The notes beneath the pieces are model-generated. The model saw only the letters and a program-made list of their open reading frames with translations. It made no database searches and was not told where the DNA came from. From NCBI GenBank assembly GCA_023846275.1, contig CM043869.1:33858737-33922736 (forward strand): DNA of 64,000 bases, in the 5' to 3' direction. Positions 37,394 through 52,838 of this stretch are shown here, piece by piece (the stretch's first letter is position 1; each line of letters begins with the position of its first letter). Origin of the DNA: Vanilla planifolia (lineage: Eukaryota > Streptophyta > Magnoliopsida > Asparagales > Orchidaceae). Position numbers and translations under genes: made by a program.

Positions 37394-37439
37394 AACCGGC
37401 ACGTCCTCCTTGGGGACATATGTCTGCCACGTGCCGGTT
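37394..37439. promoter_or_regulatory. 11-bp perfect inverted repeat with G-box upstream of LRR gene
   Basis: aaccggcacgt (37394-37404) and acgtgccggtt (37429-37439) are exact reverse complements separated by 24 bases. The right arm with its flank forms CACGTG (37428-37433), the palindromic G-box bound by plant bZIP and bHLH factors; the left arm carries the ACGT core as well. It lies about 0.42-0.47 kb upstream of the LRR start codon. A regulatory role is inferred. Confidence 0.5.
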
Positions 37440-37567
37440 TCCTTATCGGATGTTCTCTGATCTTTCTTTTTTTAATTGGAAGAGAGATCAGAGTGGGTTT
37501 TGGTAAAGGGTGGGTGGGTCCCAGGGAAACCAACGGTTCTGCTTCTCCATTCGTGAATTTCAACTGA

Positions 37568-38019
37568 TCTGGGTTTTTAAAGTACGGGAAGTAATTAAAG
37601 AAATATAAATGTTTTTCGCCTGTACTGTAGGATTCAACTACTTTCTTACTGCAGTTTATTTGTTTTTTTTTATGTAAATTAAAAATTTATTAAATAATTT
37701 ACATGTTTCTTTTTTCTTTCACATAAAACATGTTTCTAAGAGCACATTTTAAAGACATTTTCAAAAACGTCTTTTTGATCACAAAAGCTAACATCCAATA
37801 GAGCTGTAACAATACTAAAATTTGAACAACTTTCAAACATCAATCAACTAGATGTTAAAAATATAAAAAAAACTATTTAATTGAAAATAAACATAATATT
37901 CTTGACTTAGATATCAATGCTATTTAAAAAACAACTAACAAAATATTCTTTTAGAATTTTACATGTTCTATTTTATAAAAAAAAAAAAGTGGATTCAGAA
38001 ATGCTCAACATCAGCTATT
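37568..38019. other. Intergenic AT-rich spacer
   Basis: Between the LRR promoter and the 3' end of the phosphatase gene. Nothing recognised. Confidence 0.5.
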
Positions 38020-38421
38020 GTAACATGAAGCACATTGTTGATTTTGTGCACTTAAAAAAGTGTTTTTCTAAGCCACAATGATCCATTCCTCTATTCTACA
38101 AGCTCTACAGCACAAAGGCTGAATATTTGTGAAGGCAACTATCTGTTGTCCCGCAAGTTCAAAAAGCTGGAGCCCAACTACTGGAGATTGCAACAAACTG
38201 GTTCAACTCGAACGCCGGATTGCGATGAACCCGAGTTAGCTCAAAGATGATCTGCTGTCCACAAATGAGCACACAGACAATAATTCCAATGAGTTCATTC
38301 TACAAAGAACAGAGCATATTGGCCAGAAAGTTTATGCCAACAATGTCAAGTTGTTAAAAACAACTTACCTGGTGCTTCTGAACAAGGCAGCAGCAGAAAA
38401 ATAAACAAGCAGGTAAAGTCA
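38020..38421 (-). other. Probable 3' UTR region of the PP2C gene
   Basis: Less AT-rich than its surroundings. A strong donor-like sequence (caccag|gtaagt, minus strand, near 38366) suggests that the transcript is spliced beyond the stop codon or has an alternative last exon. Confidence 0.35.
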
Positions 38422-41400
38422 CTACATGGAAATCCAAAAGAACATGAGCCATGTAAACAAAAAATGAGATGTTTCTGTTGTATATGTAACAATGGGTACC
38501 ATCTCAAGTGACATTGGGTGTGCTTGAGGAGCAACACAAGCAGCCTGAGGCACCAACGGATGCTCCGAAAGAGTCTCTTGATGTCGACGTGGGCTTGACC
38601 CAGAAGGCATCGATCTCTCATCTGTCGAGTTCATGGGTTTAGCTAAGGTTTGCATCCTTGTTTGAGTTGTTTCACTGCATGCCTCGGGACCAGCCTGTAG
38701 GCATTAAAATGAGAGAGTAAGCCCAACTAGTACTATAAACATTAAGGTGAATACAGAGAAGGACAGTTTAAACATGTACGATGGAAAGATCTCTAATGTG
38801 CACAATTATAATGGTTATGTCATCTGTTCTGTTTTCCTGTTCCAGCCATAGCTCATATGATTTTGCAGCAATTGCAGAAGAAGCATCCCGTGGATCTTTA
38901 AAACTAGCAACCTATAGCAATTGGAAGAGGAACTCATTAACAAAACACTAGTGTAAAAATCACGGCTAAGTGGGAACAAACTTGAAAAGCAAAGACAATG
39001 CAATCATATGTTTTATTTGCATGGAAGATAGATGTCAAACAAGCATGGAATTTTGCCTACTACTCGCAATAGAAGCACAAACCAAAAACAGTAGTAATAA
39101 GTTAGCAATGCGACTGAAAAACAAGTTAAATAATGGGGCGATGTATGTGCTGATCCCATCATGTTTGGACATTGCTAATTGCTATAAGTTTTAAGCATCC
39201 TATAGCACAAAAACATTCAAGTCATCATTCACACAATTATTCATCCAAAACAAAATATGCATCATAAAGAGAGGTAAGCATGTTCCATCAGATGACTGCA
39301 AAGCAAAGGAAGTATAAAGCTTGCCCTTGATGACTCTTCATTGGAACATCACTGCAAAACAGCGCATGGAGAATGCTTGGGCAATGATTTCAATGCATTT
39401 CATTATATGACAAGTGGAAGCAAACATAAACATAACCACATCTAAATAGAAGGTATAAATAAGGTAGACTAGTAGAATTGTATCTAGCTCTTGATCTATC
39501 GTTCTAGCCATAGCAAATCAATACCACAGCAAGACAACAAAAACCAAGGGAAAACGTGAAAGCAAAGTCCTGGAAAAGGATTGTTAACAATTTCATCTCA
39601 AGACGGTCCGACTCTAGCTCAAAATTTACTTTACGACTTTTATTTTATCTCAATCCAAAACAAGGTCCAGATAGAAAGGGCTCAATTTGATCTTGATTCA
39701 CACTATGCTTAGTTAACTGGTTATCGGTTCAAGCTAGATTCAAATAAAAAATTATATGATTTTTCATTATTTTTTAATTTTCTAATCAAATATTAGATCA
39801 TAAACAAATTACAAATTCATTCATATCAAATATAGTACTAAATAATAACATGTTGTCATAAATTCATTATATATGAACCATCTGTTTTCGAACCATGGCT
39901 CAAGATCAACTTATAATTTAGTCTGGGTCATGTTTTTGGCTCATAACTCAATTTAATTGCTTTAGTTCAAACTCAATTCAAACTAAACTCTATCCAAACT
40001 TCAAGCAATTTGATCTTCAAGCAATATTCTCACCCCTATCTATCCAGCAATCTAGCATGCACAAGCAAAAATGCCAACTATGGATATTGAAGGAAGAAAA
40101 TAAGAAGTCAACAAACAAGTGACAAAAATGTACTTAATTTATTTATGCTGACTAACAGAATCATCAATGCCTGAATCAAAAACAAAGCAAGCCAACAGAA
40201 TCTTTTTCTCTCTCATGCTTGATCTAGTGAAAAAGGCAGATTTCAATAAAAAGCTTTCAGAAAGAGCCAATCTGGCATATTTATAAAAATTTTTGGAATC
40301 ACATCAGTCTATGAAGAAAGAAAAACTTCAGGATTTAAGATAGAAAGGCATGTTTACAGGATGGGAAATCTCTAAAATTTTAAGACTTAAATAATAAAAA
40401 GATTACGTTTTAATAACCATCATCAGAACAAATTAAAAGCACCCTGTATTGTCTTCACTTTCTCTCTCTAGGCATTCCTGTATATCAAAATACATATCTA
40501 GGGATGGGAATGATCCAATCTTAAGTTGAACCCAAGCAAAGCCAGGATTACATTGCAGCTAACACAAGCTGGATCTTAATCCAAAGGCAAGCTTAGCAGT
40601 TGAAGGGCTTTATTTGAATCCCAGTTAAAGATAGTCTGGCCTGTTAGTACCTATTTAAGTTTGATCTAAACCAATAATCAATAAAATACCAAGAATTTTT
40701 GGTCTTTAAATCAAACCTAACACAAGCCTTCAAAAAATGTTCCTTCAAATTTTACCGAGAAGTACCAAAAACAAGTTCTTTAAATGTTCTCGACCAAGAA
40801 TGAAATGCACTTCCACGAAACCTCAGGGAGAGCATTGCTCAAAATCCATGCTTGATTCCGTTCCACAAAACCTCAAGGAGAGCATTGCTCAAAATCCATG
40901 CTTGACTCCGTTCACAGTCAATAAGGCTGAAAGAAACTCTCGAATACTAGCCAACTTGGCCAATATAATTTACTTTACAACATAACAGTGTGATTTAGTT
41001 AAAGTTATTCTAGTTCTTCAAAGGAACCATTAATGGCTAAAATCAGAGAAATTTCATTTCCATTTTTAACATTTTTTAAATACAATTTATTGCTTTCTCT
41101 TCATATGTTCAACAAATTCAACAAACCCCACTACTTGGTAAACTTCGGAGATGTGCTTTAATACACAGGTACCAGAACCCAATTTTCTCAACAAATCAAT
41201 AAACATCTAACTGACTTCATGAAAGAGTCAACTTCAAAAAGCTGTCTGTACGTACCAAAAAGCACAAAAATTTACTGCTAGCTACCTCAATGATACTAAA
41301 AAGGATAATAGTTTTCTGCTATTTGATTTAACAACAACAACAAAAAGCCCAAATTCACTAAGTATGGTCAATTAAATGCATCCACTGTATTCTTGACATT

Positions 41401-44400
41401 CTATCCAATCACTCATTAAACTCCAAGGACAAAACATCTCTTTCTGTCATCCTCTCCATTCTTGAAAGGACGAGTCCCAACAATTCCCTGCTCCATACAT
41501 ATTTGAGCAACTAGTCAATGCTTTTTATGCCCAAATTAAGGCAAATCTTAAAGTTTACTTTCAACAAGTACTAATCAAATCTTCTAAAAAATGTACATAT
41601 TTCTAACCTCACCAACAGCATATAATTACTCATCCACTTTAATGTTCTCACCTCAACAACAAGTTCTTTTGCAATCCAGTATTTTGCTCCACATATTTGG
41701 TTTCACTAGTGCCCTATAAAAACTTAGAGCATATTCGGTTTATAGACATTTGAAACTTGCATGCCTTTAAATGTCAAAGTCTACTATTTGAAATATAAAC
41801 ATTAGACTTTCGATGGTTTTAATTCATCATAAAGTAAGCAAACTTGGAAAAATCAAAGTCAACTTCAAGACATTTGATGTTTCTTCACCACACAGAAAGC
41901 TAATCTCATTGTTAATGCAAAAAGGGAAACTAATCTTGTGAATGCAAAGTTGGAAATCAATCTCATTATTGCCATAACATGGGAGGCTAATATCTTCATC
42001 ACTATTGTGGTCATAGAAGAGCTCTTACAATTAATATAAGAAAGAAGAGAAAAACAATTCCTATATATGTTAAATTCTTGATTTATGTATGATTTATTTG
42101 ATAACAATAAAACTATTATCTTGTTATTTTTCTTTTAAATACTTTAGATCGATACATCTCAAGATTAAATACATGAATAATTTGGTGAGTTTGATCTTCA
42201 CTTAAATAGCTAATTGGCAATGTTTGGTGAAAACCTAGTTAGCATCGTACACAAAGTTTAAACACACTTAAAGTTTGTGTAAAGTTTCCTTGTTTGGTCT
42301 TTAGCATATTAAGATTTATGACAATATTCTTTAGACAATAAAACAAATGATGACTATTTGAGTGTGACAAAAAATTTTCAAACGTATTTTTTGCACAACT
42401 TATCATATTTACATTAGCTTAAAACATGTATTTTTTTTTACTCATGGATATGTCTTATTAAATATTAAAAATGATAGTTTACATTTGAAAAAAAATGCCC
42501 ACAACATAAAATGCATAACCTTAAAAATATAAAAAATGAATATAGCGTATGATATGTTGTAGCTAACATAAAATATATTTAGTTTAACTTCGTAAGTATG
42601 TATGTTGAAAGAACTCAAAGCAAGAAATTGATAAACAGAGCATAACGTATGTTCCGTTATTTTAATGTATAATATATTTAGTTCAATTAGCGTAGTATGA
42701 AGGTAGAATAAGTGTGCTAAATACTTAATTTAAAATACAAGGATTATGTACAATACATTAATATTAAATGTATAATATGTTTAGTTCAATTGGTTTAAAT
42801 ATTATGAATAAGAATTAAATTCGAGAATAAAGTATGGTATATTAATATTTCATATATGATATGTATAGTACAAATTAGAGACTAATAACTCAATCCTTTG
42901 AATGTACTTTATGTTTAGTTTATTTTTTGTGAATAATGGTTAGTTTAACTATAATCCAAAATATTTTAATATGGTTGTTAGAGAGCTGTTGGAAGTATTT
43001 AGAGTCATGGGAAGTCATCTTAAAAAGTTATAAAAATTGTTCAAATATAATGTAATGGCTAATTAATATTCATATATCATTTAAAATTTTTTACTCTTGA
43101 AGATCATTATCTATATTACAAAAAGATGAAAAAAAAAATAAGAAGACAACAATTAGAAATATTTCTTATTCTTTCTTAGCTATTCAAGCTAGTATTATAT
43201 AAAACTAAGTTGAAATCTTTTCTATATTATTTTAACATCAATTTAGTAGCCTCTTGATCATATTATGAGTTACAGAACTTTTTATTTATGAGCTTTATTT
43301 TATTCCTTTGTTCTGTTGCTAGGATTTTATCTTAGTTCTTTACTAAATATTTTGGCCATTTTTTAAGATTTTGGCCATAATGTTATTTGATTCAGTGTTG
43401 TAAGCTCATCTAAACCAATGCTTTGTAAAGTGACATTTGTAGGCTCCTTTAAGACGATATGTGAAGTTTTGCTTAATTGCATTTGTAAAAAACATTTTAG
43501 TATTTACCTAGCCTTTTGTTCGAGGATTGACGTATATTTGTTTTTAGATTAAATCATCTTAAAATCTCTTATATATTTTTTTTAATTGCATTTTTCATAC
43601 AAAGATTTTAAAATCAATAAATATTTTAAAATGATATTTTATGAGTAATTAAGAATCTCAAAAAACTTTTACTATTTTCTATTGTTTATAATTTTCTTTC
43701 TCTTATGTATTCTTAATGCTCATACTCCAATAACACATTCTCTAAGATACTTATATTTTCTTTGATTTTTATACGACCAACTAAAATTCTCATTCCCAAT
43801 TATTTTTTATTTTTTAAAAAATAACATAATTGCTTAATACTTGATTTTACAATAAAAACCATCATAATACAATTTTATAAAGTTTCTTATTATATATCAA
43901 TAAGCTTACCTAATAACATAACATCTTAAAGGAACCTCCACCATTTAACCATTCAACATTATTCGTCATGTACAAATCAACATCCTTGTTGGTTTTAATA
44001 ACAACTAAGTCTTCCAAATCCCGTAAGTAGCTAACATTACCATCTAGATATGTCAATTAGCTACAATTATATATCCCTTAAAATGGAATATCAAGTCAAA
44101 TAATCGATCTCATATCATGTGATATATCTAGCCAACAAAACCTTTTGAGAATCTCGTTTGTAGAATGCTTACTTCATCTAAATGGAGCTTGTTGAACATT
44201 TGCATGTGCCTCCATATTCACACCCATTTCCAAATATATTTTGATGTCCATCTGATTCCACTCAATTGATTATACTAAATTGCATCAAAATAAAAAATGT
44301 TGATTTTGTGAATTAAGACAAGATATATAAGACCATGCATCCTAAAAACATAATTTATGGGTTTATAATTCGTTTGGGATTTTATCCATTCATTTTGATC

Positions 44401-47341
44401 ACTAAATAACAAATCTTAATATGTTTTAAACTCTCATTAAATTGAATGTGAATTACATGGATATTGCAACCCACCAAGAAACAAGTTTATTTCCTTAGTT
44501 GTTTAGATATCTTAGTATGTGATGAAGGCTATGTAAAAAGTATTTTCTTACAATTTAATTGTGAATTGTTCAATAAGAAACTTGGTCTTCTTTCTTAGTT
44601 AACTGCTTCCATTTCTTATCGCCAATATCTCCACCTCACCCTCCCCAAATAAATCCACTCTTATAGAAATTCTATTATCGCATACCACACTTCGTCCACA
44701 TCGAAGAACCTCAATCATGCAAGAATAAAGTGGGGAAGGAGTTCAACTAGATTTGCCGCATTTAGCTAGCTATAAGAAGACCCCCCCCCCCCACCCCAAG
44801 ATCAATCGAAGAGCATTCAATCCACGACAACACAGAATCTCCTTCCTCAAAAAGGAGATTCAACCCACAATGGCAAAGACATTTGTCTCCTTAGAATAGC
44901 CACCCCAAGCCTTAATACACTAAGAAAAAGCCATGAAGCACCTAAGTGCTTCACATGAGCTGCCTAAGTGTTTCTTTTTCTCCATTCGAAACTTTAATCC
45001 CCTTCCTAGAAGCATCATTCTTCTATTAAATTCCCGAAGCATACCTACACCTACCCGAAGCATGCATGTGCCTACTTAGAAGCCTCCTTCCTCTATTAAA
45101 TTCCCTAAGCCCACCCAAATTGCTCATGCCTACTCAAAAGCCTCCCTCCTCTTTTGAACTCTTAAAGCCAAGCTTATGTATTCCAACGTCTACTCAAAAG
45201 CCTCCTTCCTCTTTTGAACTCTAGTAACCCTACTTGCACCTACCTATGCTTGCTAAGGGACCCCAATTCCCTTCTCATAGGGTTCTTTCTGCCTGAGACT
45301 TAACACCACTACCACTCAAAGACCCCCTTCTCAGGCTAAACTTTAATTTATTCATTTTGTTAAACTAATCTAAAAAATTGTTTGAGCCCAAAAGCTCATC
45401 ATAAGTTACCCAAAACTCTTTTCAAATGCCTAAATGCTGTTACTTCAACACTAACTTATTGAAAAGCACTTATAAGATGCTCAAAGTTTCTCCTTACTCA
45501 CAAAACCAACTTCCTCATCTTCAATATAAGTAAGCTTTTGTTTAAATCTCCTGAATTATTTTTTTATATCAACTATGACACTTGCCTAGTCAAAACTCCA
45601 ACTTCATCCCAGATTTCATTACCTAAGCATATATTCATAACCAAGAACATAATCAAATAAAATACAGCAGAAAGAGAAATAGCACATAAACAACTGATCT
45701 AGTTACTCTGCGAAAAATCGTAGTGATAAACCATGATTACCTGCAGACTATGCCTTAATGAGCCAAAAAATTCAACACAACATCCAACGAACATTTAAGT
45801 TTTGAACAAATGATACCGTTAAGCCAAATATATCTAATGGATCCTACCTGCTTACTGTTTTCTACTAATTCTGCACACCATTCATGACAACAGAATGATA
45901 ATTTTCATGCATATTATTCATTTCTACGAGACAGCTGAAACTTGCACAACTCATCACAACATAACCAAAAGCATGGGCACATTCAACAAATGGTCTCAAC
46001 ATCATGTCCCAACCAACACACATAAATGGTCAGATCAATGGAATATTGATTGAAGCATCCTTCAAAGGTTGTTAAGAATGGTGTAATCTGGAAAACCACA
46101 ACTTATAAATGCACTATTATAATTCCTTTAAAGAGATTTATTATAACTCAGCAAAGTGCATAGATTATATATAGTGTTAAGTGCTGCATTATCATCATCA
46201 CTAGAGAGTGCTATTCCTGCTGAAAACAACTGGAAATCCAATAGTATTTATCAAAAAAATGAGGCAAATTCCTACTATGAGATGCTTTGCAAATAGCAAA
46301 AATAGTATCAATCATCTTTTTGGTATATCATGTTCTAATTTTTCCTAAGGCGTACAGTCAAACTACCAGATAGGCAACAGTAAGAATAGGCCATACCATA
46401 TCAACCACAGTTTGGCTTGACAAGAATTCGAAAACACCATCACTTGCTATAACAAAGAAGCGATGATTAGGCGTCATCTTCACTGTCAAAACCTCAGGAA
46501 CAGCTATGACACCTACGCTCTCTGCAACGGAGTCACCAACACTTCGAGTGAATGCAGTTCCAGGGCAAATAGCATCCGGCAGCCACAGCCTCGGTGGATC
46601 TCCTTCATCGTTCCCCTCCTCCCAGCTCTGTATCTCGGGATCCTTTATCCCTTCAACCTGATCAATGCTCAGAACCCTTGCCCCACAAAGCTTTACCCTC
46701 TCGTACTCATCCTTCCGGAAAGGAGTCTGGTCATGGGAAAGGTCTTCAGCAACCAAGACATCACCTTTGACAACTGCAGCCACCGCTCTGGAATCTCCCA
46801 CATTGGCAACTGTAAGAGTGTCGCCGCTAATAAGAACAGTTATAGCCGTGGTTCCACTCAATGAGTCATCAATCTCACTCTCACGGAGACGATGATTCAC
46901 CGCGAGGAAGGCAGAGTTATAAGCCTTAGCAGGGTCCTCCACAAGCTGCGTATCAGAAGACAAGAGGTCGACAAGCTCATCTCTGACAAAATTGGCACAT
47001 TTTGCACCAAAATTGCCATGCCCATCAAAGACGCCGAAGAAGTGCAGATTAGGGTTACCTTGCAGATTGGTCCTAATGCAGATGGCGTCCTGGTTCTCGC
47101 GATCCGGATCATCCGGATAGTGGCCCCGTTGGGAAAGGGAGAAATATGTGAGGTGGAAACCATGGGAGGGCACGGCGGCGGTACCCTCCATAGTTTCAGC
47201 AGACACGTGTTCTTGGAGCGGCCCAACCTCAGCAGCATTTCCACTGACGCCTACGGAACCATCGGATGAGGAAGAACAGCAGCAACAACAGCAACAGCAG
47301 CAGTTGTCGCAGACGAACCACTTCACATGCACCAAACCCAT
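38422..47341 (-). CDS. PP2C-family protein phosphatase, three coding exons
   Basis: Exons on the minus strand: 47341-46397, 38911-38780, 38694-38422; about 449 aa. All joins are GT-AG and in phase 0. The metal-dependent Ser/Thr phosphatase motifs are complete: ENQD (82-85), FFGVFDGHG (101-109), SGTTA (162-166), VANVGDSRA (178-186), TRSVGDS (265-271), VIASDG (298-302), and RTDDIT (343-348) in exon 2, including the metal-binding Asp residues. The start MGLVHVK has Gly2, a possible N-myristoylation site, followed by nine consecutive Cys (14-22), a likely palmitoylation or metal-binding cluster, so membrane attachment is predicted. The catalytic domain resembles the PP2C part of At2g20050-type proteins, but no cyclic-nucleotide or kinase domain follows. 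Intron 1 is 7485 bp. Exon 3 codes a low-complexity tail ending in a hydrophobic stretch ([14 protein letters not shown]) and is the least certain part. Without removal of intron 2 the frame stops at 38768, giving 362 aa. Confidence 0.88.
38695..38779 (-). other. 85-bp terminal intron of the PP2C gene with in-frame stop
   Basis: Donor GTACAT after TCCATC, U-rich body, acceptor CCTACAG. If retained, the frame adds VHV and stops at TAA (38770-38768), just after the complete catalytic domain. Both products would therefore be catalytically complete and differ only in the C-terminal tail. Confidence 0.6.
40811..40910 (+). repeat. 50-bp tandem duplication
   Basis: ttccacgaaacctcagggag at 40811 and ttccacaaaacctcaaggag at 40861. 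The two 50-base copies differ at about three positions. Confidence 0.93.
42560..42880 (+). repeat. Degenerate tandem repeat, about 90-105-bp period
   Basis: The block atgtataatatatttagttc recurs in varying form near 42567, 42664, 42768 and 42855. AT-rich, diverged, no coding potential. Confidence 0.55.
44781..44797 (+). repeat. Poly-C tract
   Basis: Twelve C, one A, four C. The complementary strand is a G run with potential for quadruplex formation and for sequencing-length error. Confidence 0.9.
45004..45235 (+). repeat. Imperfect minisatellite, about 58-70-bp unit
   Basis: Four units with the core agaagcctccttcctctatt / aaagcctccttcctcttttg; anchors at 45011, 45081, 45139 and 45199. The last two units are the most alike. 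Confidence 0.8.
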
Positions 47342-48890
47342 GGAGCAGCAACTAAGAAGAATTTACCCGAGAGAATGTACCTGAGTGGGAAAACAGAAGA
47401 AAAGATAGCTCTTTGGCTCAAATCCAAGCGGAGCGATTGGCGTTGCAAGAATCGCCAACGGAGGATCAGAGATGTTGGAGAAAGGAAGATCGGCTGATGT
47501 TCTCGGCTATTCGACCAAAGGAAAGGAGGAGAAGAGAACTTGGGTTTTCTTGGGGAGAACGTCATCCCTAACGCTGTCGCACCATTTCAAGTCCTCGACA
47601 CAAGCATAGGACAAATGCAAAACAAGAAGCAGGACAACTCTTGACTCTTGATATGCCATGAGGCCAACAAGGAAAGAAGAAAGCCGAAGATTTTTTTAGC
47701 ATAAGGGAGCATAGCAACACTTGGATTCGAAGAAAATGATGTATTTTTCAAAATTTTAACAAAATCTTGCTCATTGTTCTTTTGCATTATCATTATCTAA
47801 CGTAACACTTTCTAAATTTTCACGCCTTGCAGATTGTGATCTCAGCTCTCATTCCCATCTTATAAGTAGTAGTTGATAGTTGCATATCGCAACCCCCATC
47901 TTTGAACACCTCCCATCATCGTCATTAGTTGCCGCTGTCCTTCCCCATTGTTATCGTCAACCATTATCACAAACAACTCTTGCATGGCTTCACAATAGGT
48001 ACAACTGAATTAAGACATCAAAGGAAATAATAATCCATCCATGAAATAAAAGATTGCTCAATAATAAGATTATTTTAATTTCTGAAAACCATCGTTTCAA
48101 AGAGTCATTGACTTCCAAAAATCTGTGAAACAACCCTTTGATTGTTTTGGTGTGATTGCTTTTAAATAGGAGTTTTTTAAACAGTGATTAATATAAATAA
48201 AATGAATTGTTCCACTTAAGTGGTATATCACAGCTATTCAAAAGTTCTAAAAAGGATTACATTAGAGGATCCTAACAAGAATGTAATAGGAAAACTATTT
48301 GGCACAATGTTCATTGTACATTGAAATGACATGGAGTTAATTATCCATCAAATATTAGTTTAATTCGAAATATATGAAGCATTTTATTATAAATTTTTGT
48401 ATTTCTTTAGACCTTTGTTTCGGGGAATGTGTATGAAGTGATTGAAAATCATGCAAAACACTATAAAAGACTATCAAGGCCCTTGCATATATACTAATGT
48501 AAGATCTTAAATGAGTTCAAATATATGTTTGAAAAAACATGAATGACAAATAATAGTCAAACACTAGCTCTCTTTGATTTTAATCCTATGACACTTTAGT
48601 GAATTTCTTTCATTCATTTTTATCACCTTAGCTTGTTTATTATGTTGTGGAATATAACTTTGGCATAGCTTACTCTTTTTGACTAATAGGTTTTGCAAAT
48701 TTTCTAAAAATAGTTTACAAATTATATTACAAGCATGAGTCAAGAATTCGTTAGATTATCAAGTATTATGATGGATCGAATATTGTGAATTAACAATATT
48801 GGCCTAGTATAATACTATAACACTACATAAGATATAATATATATCTCCAAAGTCAAAAATTGTCATTAATTATGAGTGCAAAGTGTAAGT
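47342..48890. other. 5' flank of the PP2C gene and spacer
   Basis: 47342-47600 is GC-richer and probably the 5' UTR; an open frame on the minus strand there has no family likeness. Beyond about 47700 the DNA is AT-rich with nothing recognised. Confidence 0.5.
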
Positions 48891-48899
48891 GATGCATTC

Positions 48900-49330
48900 T
48901 AAGTTATATAAAAGTGGATAAGATTTAGTTGATTTAGTCGAAAAATATGTTTTTTTATTTATTTAGTCTTTTAGTTCATTGTAAATTGTAATGAATCATA
49001 TATAAAATCTTTAAAAGTTTTAGTTATTTTTACATATTTTTAATATTTTTATAATCTTTTATTAAGAAAGACCTAATTGTCATGAACAAAGAGAGATAAT
49101 TGTTTGCTTTACATTGCCCTTTTTTTGTTAAAATTACGATTTTTTTATCGTGATTGTATATACGTCTTAGGGATTTTTTTTAAGTTTATTCAAATTAAAC
49201 CGATTTGAGTTATAATTCAGATATATCTCTATTATCCCTTCTTTTTTTATAATTATTGTCTTTTATCTTAAGTATCATTATAGGATTTTATCTTATCTCA
49301 TTTGTCATTAATTTGATATCAATGACTCAT
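48900..49330 (+). mobile_element. Copia-type LTR-like segment
   Basis: Blocks such as gatttagttgatttag, ttatttagt and gaatcatatataaaatctt match the AT-rich segment after the copia relic in intron 3 (about 4790-4990) in the same order. It is followed at about 49309 by ttaatttgatatcaatgac, a decayed form of the Met-tRNA primer-binding site, so the internal region would lie downstream on the plus strand. No target-site duplication was found. Confidence 0.4.

Positions 49331-52838
<3,508 letters not shown>

Larger units (their letters stand above)
38912..46396 (-). other. Intron 1 of the PP2C gene (7.5 kb)
   Basis: The donor follows the codon for Met315 (atg|gtatgg), the acceptor is ctatag|gttgct. 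Contents are AT-rich, with local tandem repeats (listed separately) and no recognised transposon protein. 44600-45350 is less AT-rich and pyrimidine-biased on the plus strand. Confidence 0.85.

Noticed and set aside
38346-38621. 91-codon minus-strand frame overlapping PP2C exon 3
   Set aside because: It is out of phase with the exon 2 splice; the frame from 38694 is the one that continues the phosphatase in phase 0.
46463-47384. Plus-strand and alternative minus-strand frames over PP2C exon 1
   Set aside because: They overlap the clearly coding PP2C frame and show no family likeness.
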